In this document: piece by piece, positions 42,259 through 51,754 of the stretch | How positions within the stretch are numbered: the first letter of the stretch is position 1 | How the letters are laid out: the number at the start of each line of letters is the position of its first letter | Source of the DNA: Phyllobacterium myrsinacearum | GTDB taxonomy: Bacteria; Pseudomonadota; Alphaproteobacteria; Rhizobiales; Rhizobiaceae | Assembly (NCBI RefSeq): GCF_002980555.1 | Contig: NZ_PVBT01000009.1 | Location: 124,001 to 188,000, forward strand | Length of the DNA stretch: 64,000 nt | Reading direction: 5' to 3' | Program-made: the position numbers and the translations under genes | The notes under the pieces: model-generated | Databases searched by the model: none | Seen by the model: the letters and a program-made list of their open reading frames with translations, nothing else | What the model was told of the DNA's origin: nothing

Positions 42259-43043
42259 CAATGGACGCCACAGCACCGGTCACCTGCCATCACGACGGTC
42301 CGATAGCCCACGTCATCCTCAATCGGCCTTCGGCGCGCAATGCCTTGAACTTGCCGATGTGCCTCAAACTGCGCTCGGTCTTCGAACAGCTGGATGCCGA
42401 CAATGCGACGCTCGTCATCCTGCTTTCGGCCAATGGCCCGGTCTTTTGCGCCGGCGCCGATCTGAAGGAACGCGCCGACAAGGATGAAACCTGGATGATC
42501 GCCCGCAGGCGCGCTTCCTTCGCCGCCTATGACGCCATCGCCCGCTGCCGCAAGCCTGTCGTCGCCCTGACGCAGGGGCCCGTTGTCGGCTCCGGCGGCG
42601 AAATCCTGATGAGCTGCGATTTCGTCATCGCATCGGAACTCACCACATTCCGCTTCCCCGAACCGCAATGGGGGACCGTTGGCGCGACTCAGCGCCTGCA
42701 ACGCGTCATCGGCAAGATGCGCGCCAAGGAACTTCTGTTCACCGGACGCACCATGCCGGTCGATGAAGCCTATGAGCGAGGGCTGGTTGCCCGCATCGTT
42801 CCACCCGATCAACTGGCTGCAACGGGACAGGAAATCGCGGCGGGCATAGCGGCCGCGCCCGCCCTTGCCATGTCCCTCACCAAGCAGGCAGTCGACCTCG
42901 GTCATGAAACCGATCTCGGCAATGGCATCCGCATCGAGATGGCGGCCATAGAGCGGTGTCTTGCCGATGGCGGATGGCGCAATGGCATTCAAAAATTCAA
43001 CGACCGGATGGGTATGGAAAGGACTGCCGATGAGCAGGGGTGA
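42255..43043 (+). CDS. Enoyl-CoA hydratase/isomerase family protein 2
   Basis: The protein has about 260 residues. It starts either at TTG 42255, which overlaps the previous stop as TTGA and has GGAG just before, or at ATG 42261. Crotonase motifs: HVILNRPSARNALNL, PVFCAGADLKERADKDE and LTQGPVVGSGGEILMSCDFV, then FPEPQWGTVGATQRLQ. It differs clearly from the first crotonase and is closer to 3-hydroxyacyl-type hydratases by layout. It overlaps the acyl-CoA ligase start by 14 bases. Confidence 0.92.
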   Translation: MTMDATAPVTCHHDGPIAHVILNRPSARNALNLPMCLKLRSVFEQLDADNATLVILLSANGPVFCAGADLKERADKDETWMIARRRASFAAYDAIARCRKPVVALTQGPVVGSGGEILMSCDFVIASELTTFRFPEPQWGTVGATQRLQRVIGKMRAKELLFTGRTMPVDEAYERGLVARIVPPDQLAATGQEIAAGIAAAPALAMSLTKQAVDLGHETDLGNGIRIEMAAIERCLADGGWRNGIQKFNDRMGMERTADEQG

Positions 43044-44652
43044 TATCGATCTTAAGGCAATCTGTCCTTTGACCGTCGCTTCCGCCCTTGCCCGTGCGGC
43101 GGCCAGCGCTCCCGATGTGGAAGCGATTGTCGCCGGTGACGGCCGCATCACCTATGACCAGCTTGCCAGGGACGTGGCAATCATCCGCAAGGGGTTGCAT
43201 GCTCAGGGTGTAGGCAAGGGAGACCATGTCGGCCTGTGTCTTGGCAATTCGGTGCGCTGGGTGACAACATTTTTGGCGCTCGGTTCGCTCGGTGCGGTGA
43301 CGGTTCCCATCAACACCCGCTTTGTCGCTCCGGAAATGGCTTATGCGCTGGATCAGTCGCAGGTCAAAATGCTCATTATTTGCGACCGTTTCCTCAAGGT
43401 CGATTTCATTGCCCTCCTGCGACAAATCTGTGCCGGAATCGACAAAGCACTTCCCGATGCTGCCCTGCCTTTCCTTGGCAAGATCATCGTCATCGGGACC
43501 GACGTTCCCGCCAGCGCCATCAGCTGGGATGAAATGATTCAATCCGGCGTCAGGGGACCGGGCCACGAACTATCGGTTGCGGAACCGGATGATCCGCTGC
43601 TCATACAATACACCTCAGGCACCACCTCATTTCCGAAAGGTGTCTTGCTGACCCACCGCAACATGTTGGCGAATGCCTATTTTTCCGGTCTGCGGATGGG
43701 ACTGCGCCCTGCCGACCGCTTTCACAGCGCCCGGCCCTTCTTCCACGTCGCGGGAACAACATTGTCGATTCTTTCGGCCCTGCAGCAAATGGCAACATTG
43801 GTGAGCATGGACCGCTTTGAACCAGGCGAAGCCCTCCGGCTCATGGAGGCCGAAAAATGCACGCATTTTTCCGGCAACGACACCATGGCCCTGATGCTCC
43901 TTAATCATCCGGACCTGCCGGCGCGAAAACTCGTCCTGCGTGGTGCATGGCTTGCCGCGTCGCCGACCATCGTTCGCCGCGTCATTGATGAACTCGGCGC
44001 GCGCGAATGTGTGGTCGGCTACGGCCTTTCCGAAGCGTCGCCCAATGTGGCGCAGTCCTGCTTCTGGGAAGCGGAGGAAATCCGGGCCAGCGCCGCCATG
44101 CGCATACAGTCCGGAGTCAGCGTCCGCATTCGCACGGCGGATGGGGGCGAGGCTCCGGCAGGTCAACCCGGCGAAATTCTGGTGTGCGGCTGGAATGTCA
44201 TGCAAGGCTATTTCAACAAGCCGGAGGAAACCACCGCCGCGCTCGACACGGACGGGTGGCTTTCGACCGGCGATCTTGGGCAATGCGATGATGCGGGCCG
44301 CCTCACCTTTCTTGGCCGCGTCAAGGATATCGTGCGTGTCGGTGGAGAAAATGTCTCACCTGCGGATGTCGAAAATGTGCTGCACCGCAATCCCGCCATC
44401 CGGCAGGCCGCCGTTGTCGGCGTTCCCGACGAGCGCCTGGTCGAGGTAACCGCAGCTTTTGTCATTCTCAATGATGGGGTGACTGCAACCGCTGAGGAGA
44501 TCATGCAATGGTCAAAGGGTGAAATGGCGGGTTTCAAGGTGCCGCGCCACATATGGATCGTGGACGGCTTCGAGACCATCGGCATGACCGCCAGCGCCAA
44601 GATCCAGAAGAAGCAGCTTGCGGAACATGCTCGCACGCTTCTCGGCCTGTGA
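43030..44652 (+). CDS. Acyl-CoA synthetase (AMP-forming, ANL superfamily)
   Basis: From ATG 43030 (AAAGGA upstream) the enzyme has 540 residues. ANL motifs: IQYTSGTTSFPKGVLLTHRN for ATP binding, YGLSEASPN, STGDLGQCDDAGRL with the adenylate-binding Asp, and GRVKDIVRVGGENVSPADVE at the hinge; KIQKKQL near the end carries the catalytic Lys. It activates a carboxylic acid to acyl-AMP and acyl-CoA. In-frame ATGs upstream lie within the crotonase gene and are rejected. Confidence 0.94.
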   Translation: MSRGDIDLKAICPLTVASALARAAASAPDVEAIVAGDGRITYDQLARDVAIIRKGLHAQGVGKGDHVGLCLGNSVRWVTTFLALGSLGAVTVPINTRFVAPEMAYALDQSQVKMLIICDRFLKVDFIALLRQICAGIDKALPDAALPFLGKIIVIGTDVPASAISWDEMIQSGVRGPGHELSVAEPDDPLLIQYTSGTTSFPKGVLLTHRNMLANAYFSGLRMGLRPADRFHSARPFFHVAGTTLSILSALQQMATLVSMDRFEPGEALRLMEAEKCTHFSGNDTMALMLLNHPDLPARKLVLRGAWLAASPTIVRRVIDELGARECVVGYGLSEASPNVAQSCFWEAEEIRASAAMRIQSGVSVRIRTADGGEAPAGQPGEILVCGWNVMQGYFNKPEETTAALDTDGWLSTGDLGQCDDAGRLTFLGRVKDIVRVGGENVSPADVENVLHRNPAIRQAAVVGVPDERLVEVTAAFVILNDGVTATAEEIMQWSKGEMAGFKVPRHIWIVDGFETIGMTASAKIQKKQLAEHARTLLGL

Positions 44653-44662
44653 GGTGGTCCCC

Positions 44663-45649
44663 ATGCGCATAGAAACATCCGTCACCCGGCTTCTTCGTAT
44701 TGACCTGCCAATCATTCAGGCCGGCATGTCGTGGGCTTCCTCTAATGCAGCGCTTCCACTGGCCGTCTCCCAGGCAGGGGGGCTCGGTGTCATTGCCGCC
44801 GGGCCGATGTATCGCGACGATCTGGCCGTAGCGATTGACGAGGTGCAGGCGGGCACTGACCGGCCTTTCGCCGTTAATTTGCCGCTCTATCGCAAAGGCG
44901 CCGATGAGATAATCGACCTGCTGGTCGAAAAGCGTATTCCGGTCCTCATTGCATCGCAGGGCGGCCCTGGGAGATACCTGCATCGTTTCAAACCGATTGG
45001 CACGGTATGCCTTCACGTCGTGGCAGGCGAGGACCATGCCCGCAAGGCGGCCGATGCCGGCGTTGACGGACTGATTGCAGTGGGCGGCGAAGCTGGCGGT
45101 CATCCGCCGCCGGATCTGGTTTCAACATTGGTGCTTGGGCGCGCCATCGCCAAGGCTGTTCCGCATGTGCCGCTTGTACTCAGCGGCGGATTTACCGATG
45201 GCCAGGGGCTGGCGGCAGCGCTGTCGCTTGGTGCAGGCGCGGCACAGTTCGGCACGCGCTTCATGCTGTCGCGAGAAGCCCGGCTTCATGACGCCTATAA
45301 GGACTGTCTGCTGCAGGCGCGCATCGGCGATACGGTTATCGTGGGGCGCGACCTAGGCATGATCCGCGTGCTTCGCAATGTCTTTGCCGACCGCATGATG
45401 GAAATCGAGCGCCAGGATACGGCGGAAGATGTCAGGCGCGCGTTTTTCCAAACTGCCTCCCTGAAAGCTGCGGCCTTCGGCGGCGACACACAAATGGGCA
45501 AGCTTGAGGCAGGCCAGAGCGCTGGCCTGGTTTCGGATATTCTCCCGGCGGCAGACATCGTGCGGCGGGTCGCACTCGAATATGCGGCAACCGTCAACGC
45601 GCTGCCCATTCCCAATGAAGACGAGGAAAGAAAACTCCATGCTGGATAA
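44663..45649 (+). CDS. Nitronate monooxygenase / enoyl-reductase-II-like flavoprotein
   Basis: From ATG 44663 (GAGGTGG upstream) the protein has 328 residues and the FMN-dependent TIM barrel of the 2-nitropropane-dioxygenase family: LPIIQAGMSWASSNAALPLA, GGLGVIAAGPM, GGEAGGHPPP with the family His, then LSGGFTDGQGLAAALSLGAG. Class I members oxidise nitronates such as propionate-3-nitronate; relatives reduce enoyl-ACP. In this operon it may detoxify a nitronate or reduce an enoyl-CoA. Confidence 0.9.
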   Translation: MRIETSVTRLLRIDLPIIQAGMSWASSNAALPLAVSQAGGLGVIAAGPMYRDDLAVAIDEVQAGTDRPFAVNLPLYRKGADEIIDLLVEKRIPVLIASQGGPGRYLHRFKPIGTVCLHVVAGEDHARKAADAGVDGLIAVGGEAGGHPPPDLVSTLVLGRAIAKAVPHVPLVLSGGFTDGQGLAAALSLGAGAAQFGTRFMLSREARLHDAYKDCLLQARIGDTVIVGRDLGMIRVLRNVFADRMMEIERQDTAEDVRRAFFQTASLKAAAFGGDTQMGKLEAGQSAGLVSDILPAADIVRRVALEYAATVNALPIPNEDEERKLHAG

Positions 45650-47069
45650 ACCACTCTTGATTGACGGCACCTGGCGTGCGCCCTCCGGAACCCGTGCGGG
45701 CGAAGTCAGGAATCCTGCAACTGGCCAAACGATCGCCCGCCTGCCCTTCTGTGAAAAGGCCGATCTCGATGACGCCCTCGCGGCTGCCGCCAAAGGTTTT
45801 CAAACATGGCGCAAGATGACAGCGCTGGAACGGGCCAAGATCATGCAACGCGCTGCGGCGCTTCTGCGCGAGCGGGCCGATGCGATTGCGCACCACATGG
45901 TTCGTGAACAGGGCAAGCCGCTGGCCGAAGCCCGCGGTGAAGCCAACGCCGCACCGGAACATGTCGAATGGCATGCGGAAGAAGGGCGCCGCACCTATGG
46001 CCGCGTCATTCCCTCCCGCATTCCCGGCGCGCGCCAGATGGTGATCAGGGAGCCAGTCGGCCCGGTTGCCGCTTTTTCACCGTGGAATTTCCCCGTCAAC
46101 CAGCTGGTGCGCAAAATCTCTGCAGCCCTGGCCGCCGGATGTTCGATCATCGCCAAACCACCCGAGGAAACCCCGTCGGCCTGTATTGAGCTCGCCCGTG
46201 CATTTCAGGATGCTGGCGTGCCCGATGGTGTCATCAACATCGTCTTCGGCGTTCCCGCGGAAGTATCCGAGTATCTGATCGCATCGCCGGTCATCCGCAA
46301 GATTTCCTTTACCGGCTCGGTGCCCGTCGGCAAGCATCTGGGCGCATTGGCTGCCGCTGGCGTCAAACGCGCGACAATGGAACTGGGCGGACATGCACCC
46401 TTCATCGTTGCCGAAGACGCGGATATCGAGGCTGCCGTCCGTCTTGGCGTCATGCTCAAATTCCGCAATGCCGGGCAGGTGTGCGCGTCACCAACCCGCT
46501 TCTATATTGAAGAGCCCGTGTACGACGCGTTTCGCACGGCCTTCGTCACCGCAGCCAAGAACCTGATGATCGGCGATGGTCTCAACCCGTCCACGCAGAT
46601 GGGCCCACTGGCCAATCCGCGCCGGCTCGACGCCATGGACGACTTTGTCGAGGATGCCATCGCGGCGGGCGCACATCTGGATTGTGGCGGGCGGCGGGTC
46701 GGTAATGCCGGCTTCTTTTTCGAGCCGACGGTATTATCGAATGTCCCCGAAAGCACGCGCATCATGAATGACGAGCCTTTCGGTCCCATCGCCGCATTGG
46801 CGAAGGTCGCATCCATCGACGAGGCCATCGCGCGCAGCAACCGGCTTGACTTCGGCCTCGCGGCTTTTGCATTCACCCGCTCGCTTGCGACCGCCAACCG
46901 GTTCTCGGATGAGCTGCAAGCAGGCATGGTGTCGATCAACCATTTCGGCATTGCAGCGGCAGAAACACCCTTCGGCGGCATCAAGGAGAGCGGCTACGGC
47001 AGCGAGGGCGGCGCGGAAAGCCTCGATGCGTTCATGACCGTGAAATTCATCAGCCATATCGGAGCCTGA
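45639..47069 (+). CDS. Aldehyde dehydrogenase (succinate-semialdehyde type)
   Basis: From ATG 45639, overlapping the previous gene by 11 bases, the enzyme has 476 residues. Key parts: AFSPWNFPVNQLVRKISAAL, ISFTGSVPVGKHLGA, ELGGHAPFIV with the general-base Glu, and FRNAGQVCASPTRFYIEE with the nucleophile Cys. The layout is closest to succinate-semialdehyde and related omega-semialdehyde dehydrogenases. It could oxidise the aldehyde made by the class III aminotransferase across the MarR gene. Confidence 0.95.
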   Translation: MLDKPLLIDGTWRAPSGTRAGEVRNPATGQTIARLPFCEKADLDDALAAAAKGFQTWRKMTALERAKIMQRAAALLRERADAIAHHMVREQGKPLAEARGEANAAPEHVEWHAEEGRRTYGRVIPSRIPGARQMVIREPVGPVAAFSPWNFPVNQLVRKISAALAAGCSIIAKPPEETPSACIELARAFQDAGVPDGVINIVFGVPAEVSEYLIASPVIRKISFTGSVPVGKHLGALAAAGVKRATMELGGHAPFIVAEDADIEAAVRLGVMLKFRNAGQVCASPTRFYIEEPVYDAFRTAFVTAAKNLMIGDGLNPSTQMGPLANPRRLDAMDDFVEDAIAAGAHLDCGGRRVGNAGFFFEPTVLSNVPESTRIMNDEPFGPIAALAKVASIDEAIARSNRLDFGLAAFAFTRSLATANRFSDELQAGMVSINHFGIAAAETPFGGIKESGYGSEGGAESLDAFMTVKFISHIGA

Positions 47070-47102
47070 GCAAGTCAAATCTAGCGGGGAGGAGGAATCC
47101 CG

Positions 47103-48698
47103 GTGCAAACCTATGACTACATTGTCGTTGGCGCAGGATCTTCGGGCTGTGTTCTGGCGAACCGGCTGGTGACGGCTGGCAAGAGCGTGCTGCTGCTCGA
47201 AGCCGGAGCACGCGACAACACGCCATTCATCCATATTCCCGCCACTTTCGTTCGCGTGCTCGGCACGAAGCGGACATGGATGTACCGCACTGAACCGGAG
47301 CCCGGCGCCAATGGCCGGGTGCTCACGGTCCCGCAAGGGCGCACGCTTGGCGGTGGCTCCTCCGTCAACGCAATGATCTATATTCGCGGGCAGGCGGAAG
47401 ACTATGATACGTGGCGCGATCTGGGCTGCGCGGGCTGGGGTTACAGCGAGGTTCTGCCGGTCTTCCGCCGCTCGGAAGACAATGAAACGTTTTCCGATGC
47501 ATTCCATGGCACAGGCGGCGCGTTGAAAGTATCCGAACCGCGCCATCGCCACCCCATCAGCTCGGCCTTCGTGCGCGCAGCACAGGAAGCGGGCCTGCCC
47601 TACACCGCCGATTTCAACGGCGCGACGCAGGAAGGCATCGGGTTCTATCAGACAACAACCTTTAACCAGAAGCGCGCCTCCACCGCTGCGACTTTTCTGA
47701 AGGCGGTCCTGAAATCACCTTTGCTGACCGTCCGGACGGAGAGTGAAGCACACGGCCTCATTCTTGAAAATGGCGCGGCTGCCGGCATTTGTTACCGCAC
47801 ACGCGACTGCACCATGCACACCGCGCGCGCCAGGGAGGAAGTTGTCCTGAGCGCTGGTGCACTGGCCACGCCCAAACTGCTGATGCTCTCGGGTATCGGC
47901 CCTGGCGCGGAGTTGCAGCAGCATGGCATAGCAGTGATGCGCAACCTTCCGGGCGTAGGCGAAAATTTCCAGGATCACATCACCGCTTCAGTATACGGCG
48001 TAACCGACAGTCCCATCTCGCTCAAGGGACAGGACAGGGGCTTTCGCGCCATCGCAAACGGCCTGCAATATATGGTCACCAGGTCCGGCCTGCTGACATC
48101 GAATGTCGTGGAAACCGGCGGCTTTGTCGATACGTCCGGCAAAGGCAGACCCGACATCCAGTTCCATGTGACGCCAGCGCTTGTCGGCGATGCGCTGCGC
48201 GGACAGATGGAAGGACACGGTGTGTCGATCAATCCCTGCATCCTGCGTCCGCTATCGCGTGGCAAGGTTTCGCTGCGCAGCCCTGATCCGCAGGACCCGA
48301 TTGTCTTTATCGGCAACAACCTGACGCATCAGGACGATGTCGACACGCTCGTGCGGGGCATCCGGCTGGCCCGCCGCATTCTGGCAGCCCCATCCATGCG
48401 TGCCCTGGGTTTCCGCGAATTTTTACCAGGGCCAGGGGCGGAAAGCGATACACAACTGGTGCAACACGCCCGCTCTATGGCCAAGACGGTCTATCACCCG
48501 GCTGGCACCTGCAAGATGGGAAATGATTCACTGGCGGTCGTGGACAACAGGTTGAGGGTCATTGGCGTGCCGCGCCTGCGCATTTCCGATGCCTCGGTCA
48601 TGCCGACCCTTGTCAGCGGCAACACCAATGCCCCCTGCGTCATGATCGCTGAACGTTGTGCCGATTTCCTCCTCGGACGGGACAACGGCCAGTCATGA
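47103..48698 (+). CDS. GMC-family FAD oxidoreductase (choline-dehydrogenase type)
   Basis: The 531-residue protein starts at GTG 47103 after GGGAGGAGG. The FAD-binding motif YIVVGAGSSGCVLANRL, GGGSSVNAMIYIRG, and the active-site His region VYHPAGTCKMG mark a glucose-methanol-choline oxidoreductase. It oxidises an alcohol to an aldehyde and passes electrons to the respiratory chain. It is placed before the amidohydrolase and after the aldehyde dehydrogenase, so a substrate with a hydroxyl group is likely. Confidence 0.94.
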   Translation: MQTYDYIVVGAGSSGCVLANRLVTAGKSVLLLEAGARDNTPFIHIPATFVRVLGTKRTWMYRTEPEPGANGRVLTVPQGRTLGGGSSVNAMIYIRGQAEDYDTWRDLGCAGWGYSEVLPVFRRSEDNETFSDAFHGTGGALKVSEPRHRHPISSAFVRAAQEAGLPYTADFNGATQEGIGFYQTTTFNQKRASTAATFLKAVLKSPLLTVRTESEAHGLILENGAAAGICYRTRDCTMHTARAREEVVLSAGALATPKLLMLSGIGPGAELQQHGIAVMRNLPGVGENFQDHITASVYGVTDSPISLKGQDRGFRAIANGLQYMVTRSGLLTSNVVETGGFVDTSGKGRPDIQFHVTPALVGDALRGQMEGHGVSINPCILRPLSRGKVSLRSPDPQDPIVFIGNNLTHQDDVDTLVRGIRLARRILAAPSMRALGFREFLPGPGAESDTQLVQHARSMAKTVYHPAGTCKMGNDSLAVVDNRLRVIGVPRLRISDASVMPTLVSGNTNAPCVMIAERCADFLLGRDNGQS

Positions 48699-48720
48699 TC
48701 CCACGAAGGAGAATGGAAGC

Positions 48721-50415
48721 ATGGCAGCCGGACAGATATTGCATAACGGAAGAATTCATACACTCGATACGGCCTCCAGCGTTGTTGATGCCATCGCCTT
48801 CGGCCGGGACGGCAAAATACTTGCGCTCGGCCGACTGCACGACATGCAGTCGTTGATCGATGAAACAACCGAAGTGTTTGACCTGCAAGGCTGTTTTGTG
48901 ATGCCGGGTCTCATTGATTTTCATCTCCATGCGCTGCCGGGCATGATCGTCAAATTGTACAGCACCCGGCTTAAGCCGACTGACAATTTTGCGGCCGTTC
49001 TTGAGCGTATCCGGCTTGCCGCTCTTGAACCGGGGGAACGCGAATGGATTGTCGGCAGTGCGTTCGGGCCATCGGCACTGGCGGACATGCAGCAACTGGG
49101 CGCCCAGGCGTTGCATATGCTCGATGCCGTCAGTAATGGACGACCGGTCGTCCTCGAACATGTCAGTGGGCACGGCATCTTTGCCAATTCAGCGGCCTTG
49201 GTCCGTGCTGGTATCACCGCGCATACGCCCAATCCGCCGGATGGCGAAATCGTCAAGGTGGCCGGCCAGGTGACTGGCTTGCTGCATGAAACTGCCGCAT
49301 GGCTAGTACAGGACAAAATTCCAGCCCTTACCCCGCAGCAGATGATCGATGTCGCCGGAAAGGCTGTTGCATTGTTCAACAGTGTGGGAATGACCGGCTT
49401 TTGCGATGCCAGCAGCACGATAGACATGCTGAACACATTTCGCGCCCTGGATGATCAGGGCCGCCTCACCTGCTGGGCGGGCTTTACCCTTGCGCTGAGC
49501 AGCACGTGCCCGGGCTACGATCCGGCGGCGGCCGAACACCTGCTGGCCGAACACCGGAACATTTGCGGGGAACATATGATCGCCGGCGCAGCCAAGATTT
49601 TTCTTGACGGTGTTCCCTCCCTGCGTACGGCAGCCATGATCGACCCTTACCCGTCCGATGATCCCGATGTCCTGCCGGATCATCGCGGTGCCATGGCTCT
49701 TTCACCCGAGGAGTTGGAAGAGGAAATTGCGCGCTTCGACAGGCTGGGGTTGAGTGTCAAGGTACATGCAATCGGAGACCGTGCTGTTCTCACGGTTATC
49801 GACGCGGTCGAAGCGGTTCGGCGAACAAATGGCCCCAATGGTCCACAGCATCACATCGCGCATGGCCAGTTCATTCGGCCGGACGATATCGCGCGTCTGT
49901 CGCAGTTGAATATCCTTGCCGATCTCAACCCACCCTTGTGGTTTCCCAGCAGCGCAAGTCTGACGCATAAAGGGATCGTCGGTGATCAGCGGTACGCCTC
50001 AACGTGGCCGGTGCGCAGCCTGCTCGACACCGGTACAGACGTTGCCGTCGGGTCGGACTGGTTGACCATCTTTGCGGATATCAATCCGTGGCTCGCACTT
50101 TCCGGCTTGCTCACACGCCGCGACCCCACCGGAAAATTTCCCGGTGTCCACGCGCCGGAGCAGGCTATCAGCCTTCACCAGGCTCTTCCGCTTTTCACCA
50201 GAAACCCTGCCCTGGCCATGCGGCTTGGCGAGAAAACCGGCCAATTGGCCGTTGGCCTTTCTGCCGATCTGATTGTGCTCGATCGCGATCTGACCACGAT
50301 ATCTCCCGAACATATTGCCGGCACAAAGGTCCTGGCTACATTCTTTCAGGGGCGACTTGTTCATCCTGCCGATAAGCATGTAAAAGGAATCTTCAGACTA
50401 ACAACCCATGTATAG
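48721..50415 (+). CDS. Amidohydrolase of the YtcJ type (metal-dependent hydrolase superfamily)
   Basis: From ATG 48721 (AAGGAG upstream) the protein has 564 residues. It has the composite beta-sandwich start (ILHNGRIHTLDTASSVVDAI), the HxH metal motif MPGLIDFHLHALPG, later HAIGDRAVLTVIDAVE, HHIAHGQFIRPDD and VAVGSDWLTIFADI with the metal Asp. YtcJ-like enzymes hydrolyse amides or N-formyl/cyclic ureido bonds. It ends the rightward chain, 22 bases behind the GMC gene. Confidence 0.92.
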   Translation: MAAGQILHNGRIHTLDTASSVVDAIAFGRDGKILALGRLHDMQSLIDETTEVFDLQGCFVMPGLIDFHLHALPGMIVKLYSTRLKPTDNFAAVLERIRLAALEPGEREWIVGSAFGPSALADMQQLGAQALHMLDAVSNGRPVVLEHVSGHGIFANSAALVRAGITAHTPNPPDGEIVKVAGQVTGLLHETAAWLVQDKIPALTPQQMIDVAGKAVALFNSVGMTGFCDASSTIDMLNTFRALDDQGRLTCWAGFTLALSSTCPGYDPAAAEHLLAEHRNICGEHMIAGAAKIFLDGVPSLRTAAMIDPYPSDDPDVLPDHRGAMALSPEELEEEIARFDRLGLSVKVHAIGDRAVLTVIDAVEAVRRTNGPNGPQHHIAHGQFIRPDDIARLSQLNILADLNPPLWFPSSASLTHKGIVGDQRYASTWPVRSLLDTGTDVAVGSDWLTIFADINPWLALSGLLTRRDPTGKFPGVHAPEQAISLHQALPLFTRNPALAMRLGEKTGQLAVGLSADLIVLDRDLTTISPEHIAGTKVLATFFQGRLVHPADKHVKGIFRLTTHV

Positions 50416-51134
50416 TATCAGTTTTCTACATATGGCGCATTCAGGCGTTCGTTTGACAATGCCGATAATAAGCAAATTTCGAGCATTTGAGATGGTAGCT
50501 CAAATGTCTACAAACATAGCCGACCATCAAGCGGCAAAAGTCGCATGGTCATGAAGTGGTGTTTTGCAGCGAATTCGCGGGATGGCTGTGAAAAGCTTGA
50601 ATTGACGGCTTTCAGTGGTGCGGCGACACTTGCAGTCCATAGCAATACACGAGGGAAAACGACGGATGAGCCAAACCGCTGGCGCCACATGGCAAACGCA
50701 CCGAAAGACGGTAGCCGAATCCTCGTAACGATCCGTCCATCCGAACAGGGGCAGCCCCCAGTGGATGGATACTGAAAGACAAACCATCAGGACAGCAGGA
50801 TAAAAGCCCAATTTAACCTGGGTACCTCAATTTTACGATATCCGGTTAGCTTTTCTCGCGGGTTGACTTTAGGGATTGCTTACCCAACTATACCGAGATG
50901 AAATATACTGCTAAAACCATTTGCGATTATCTATATCGGGTTTTCCCCATCGCGGGATATTAACCCCCGGCTCGGTTGCCCATGCTTCGAGTCGAGGGGC
51001 GCCACATAACGACTGCGATCAGGATGAAAGGGGCTTTGGGCTCCCGCGTCCATGACACATTCATAATAAAATAGTTACACTGAAAAGCCGGCACTGAATC
51101 CCCACCCTAAGGGCGATGTGCGGATCGAAAAGAG
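50416..51134. other. Intergenic region with one doubtful small frame
   Basis: About 720 bases. Apart from the small frame at 50545-50775 I see no gene. The region before 51135 must hold the promoter of the Rnk-like gene; CATAATAAAATAG near 51063-51075 is AT-rich and could include the -10. No clear terminator for the long rightward operon was found. Confidence 0.4.
50545..50775 (+). CDS. Small hypothetical protein with a WxxM-AP-DG-RILV segment
   Basis: The 76-codon frame contains RWRHMANAPKDGSRILVTIR followed by PSEQGQ, similar to the start of small rhizobial/phage-type proteins (WxPxxTAPxDGTxILV). It stops where those usually continue, so it may be a truncated relic with an unrelated N-terminal extension. 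No good ribosome binding site is seen. Confidence 0.3.
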   Translation: MVMKWCFAANSRDGCEKLELTAFSGAATLAVHSNTRGKTTDEPNRWRHMANAPKDGSRILVTIRPSEQGQPPVDGY

Positions 51135-51602
51135 ATGAGCATTGAAATGCAGCACATGCGACAGACCAAACGCAAACCCAACATCCGTATATCGCAGACT
51201 GATCATTCAAGATTGACTGCGTTAGCGAGTAGCTCGATGACAGAAAATCCGGAAGTTTCCGAGGAATTGCTAGACGAACTTGATCGCGCCAAGGTTGTCG
51301 CCGACGGATCCATTGCTGCCAAAGTGGTGCAGATGGGCTCGACCGTCACGTACAAAGCTTCGACCAATGACACAAAAACCGTCAAGCTCGTCTTCCCGGG
51401 AGAAGCGGATATAACCCAAGGCAAGGTCTCTATTCTCACGCCGATCGGGACGGCGTTGATCGGCTTGTCCATCGGGCAATCCATTTCGTGGACTGCCCGC
51501 AACGGGCGTAGTCATGAACTGACGATCCACGACGTCATTCACCCACTCAGCGTGGACCAACAACCAATCTCGGAAAAATCCGTTAGGCCCTCCAACGAGT
51601 AG
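51135..51602 (+). CDS. Rnk-like nucleoside-diphosphate-kinase regulator / GreA-GreB family protein
   Basis: The 155-residue protein has a short N-terminal helical part and a GreA/GreB-type C-terminal domain at about 60-140 (VVQMGSTVTYKASTNDTKTV, then PGEADITQGKVSILTPIGTA, then LSIGQSISW). Such Rnk proteins bind RNA polymerase at the secondary channel without the long Gre coiled coil. In-frame ATGs at residues 5 and 8 are alternative starts. It stands alone between the two catabolic regions. Confidence 0.9.
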   Translation: MSIEMQHMRQTKRKPNIRISQTDHSRLTALASSSMTENPEVSEELLDELDRAKVVADGSIAAKVVQMGSTVTYKASTNDTKTVKLVFPGEADITQGKVSILTPIGTALIGLSIGQSISWTARNGRSHELTIHDVIHPLSVDQQPISEKSVRPSNE

Positions 51603-51754
51603 TAGAGAGGGGATTGCTGCAAGACGAATCCGCACAGACTGTTCTAGCGGCAGTCTGGCAATGTCGTTCCCCGGCTGACGGAGGTAATGGCTACCCGGCA
51701 AACCCGGTGCGGTTCACTTGCTCGTACCAGGAACAACTTATTGAGGATCCGCAT

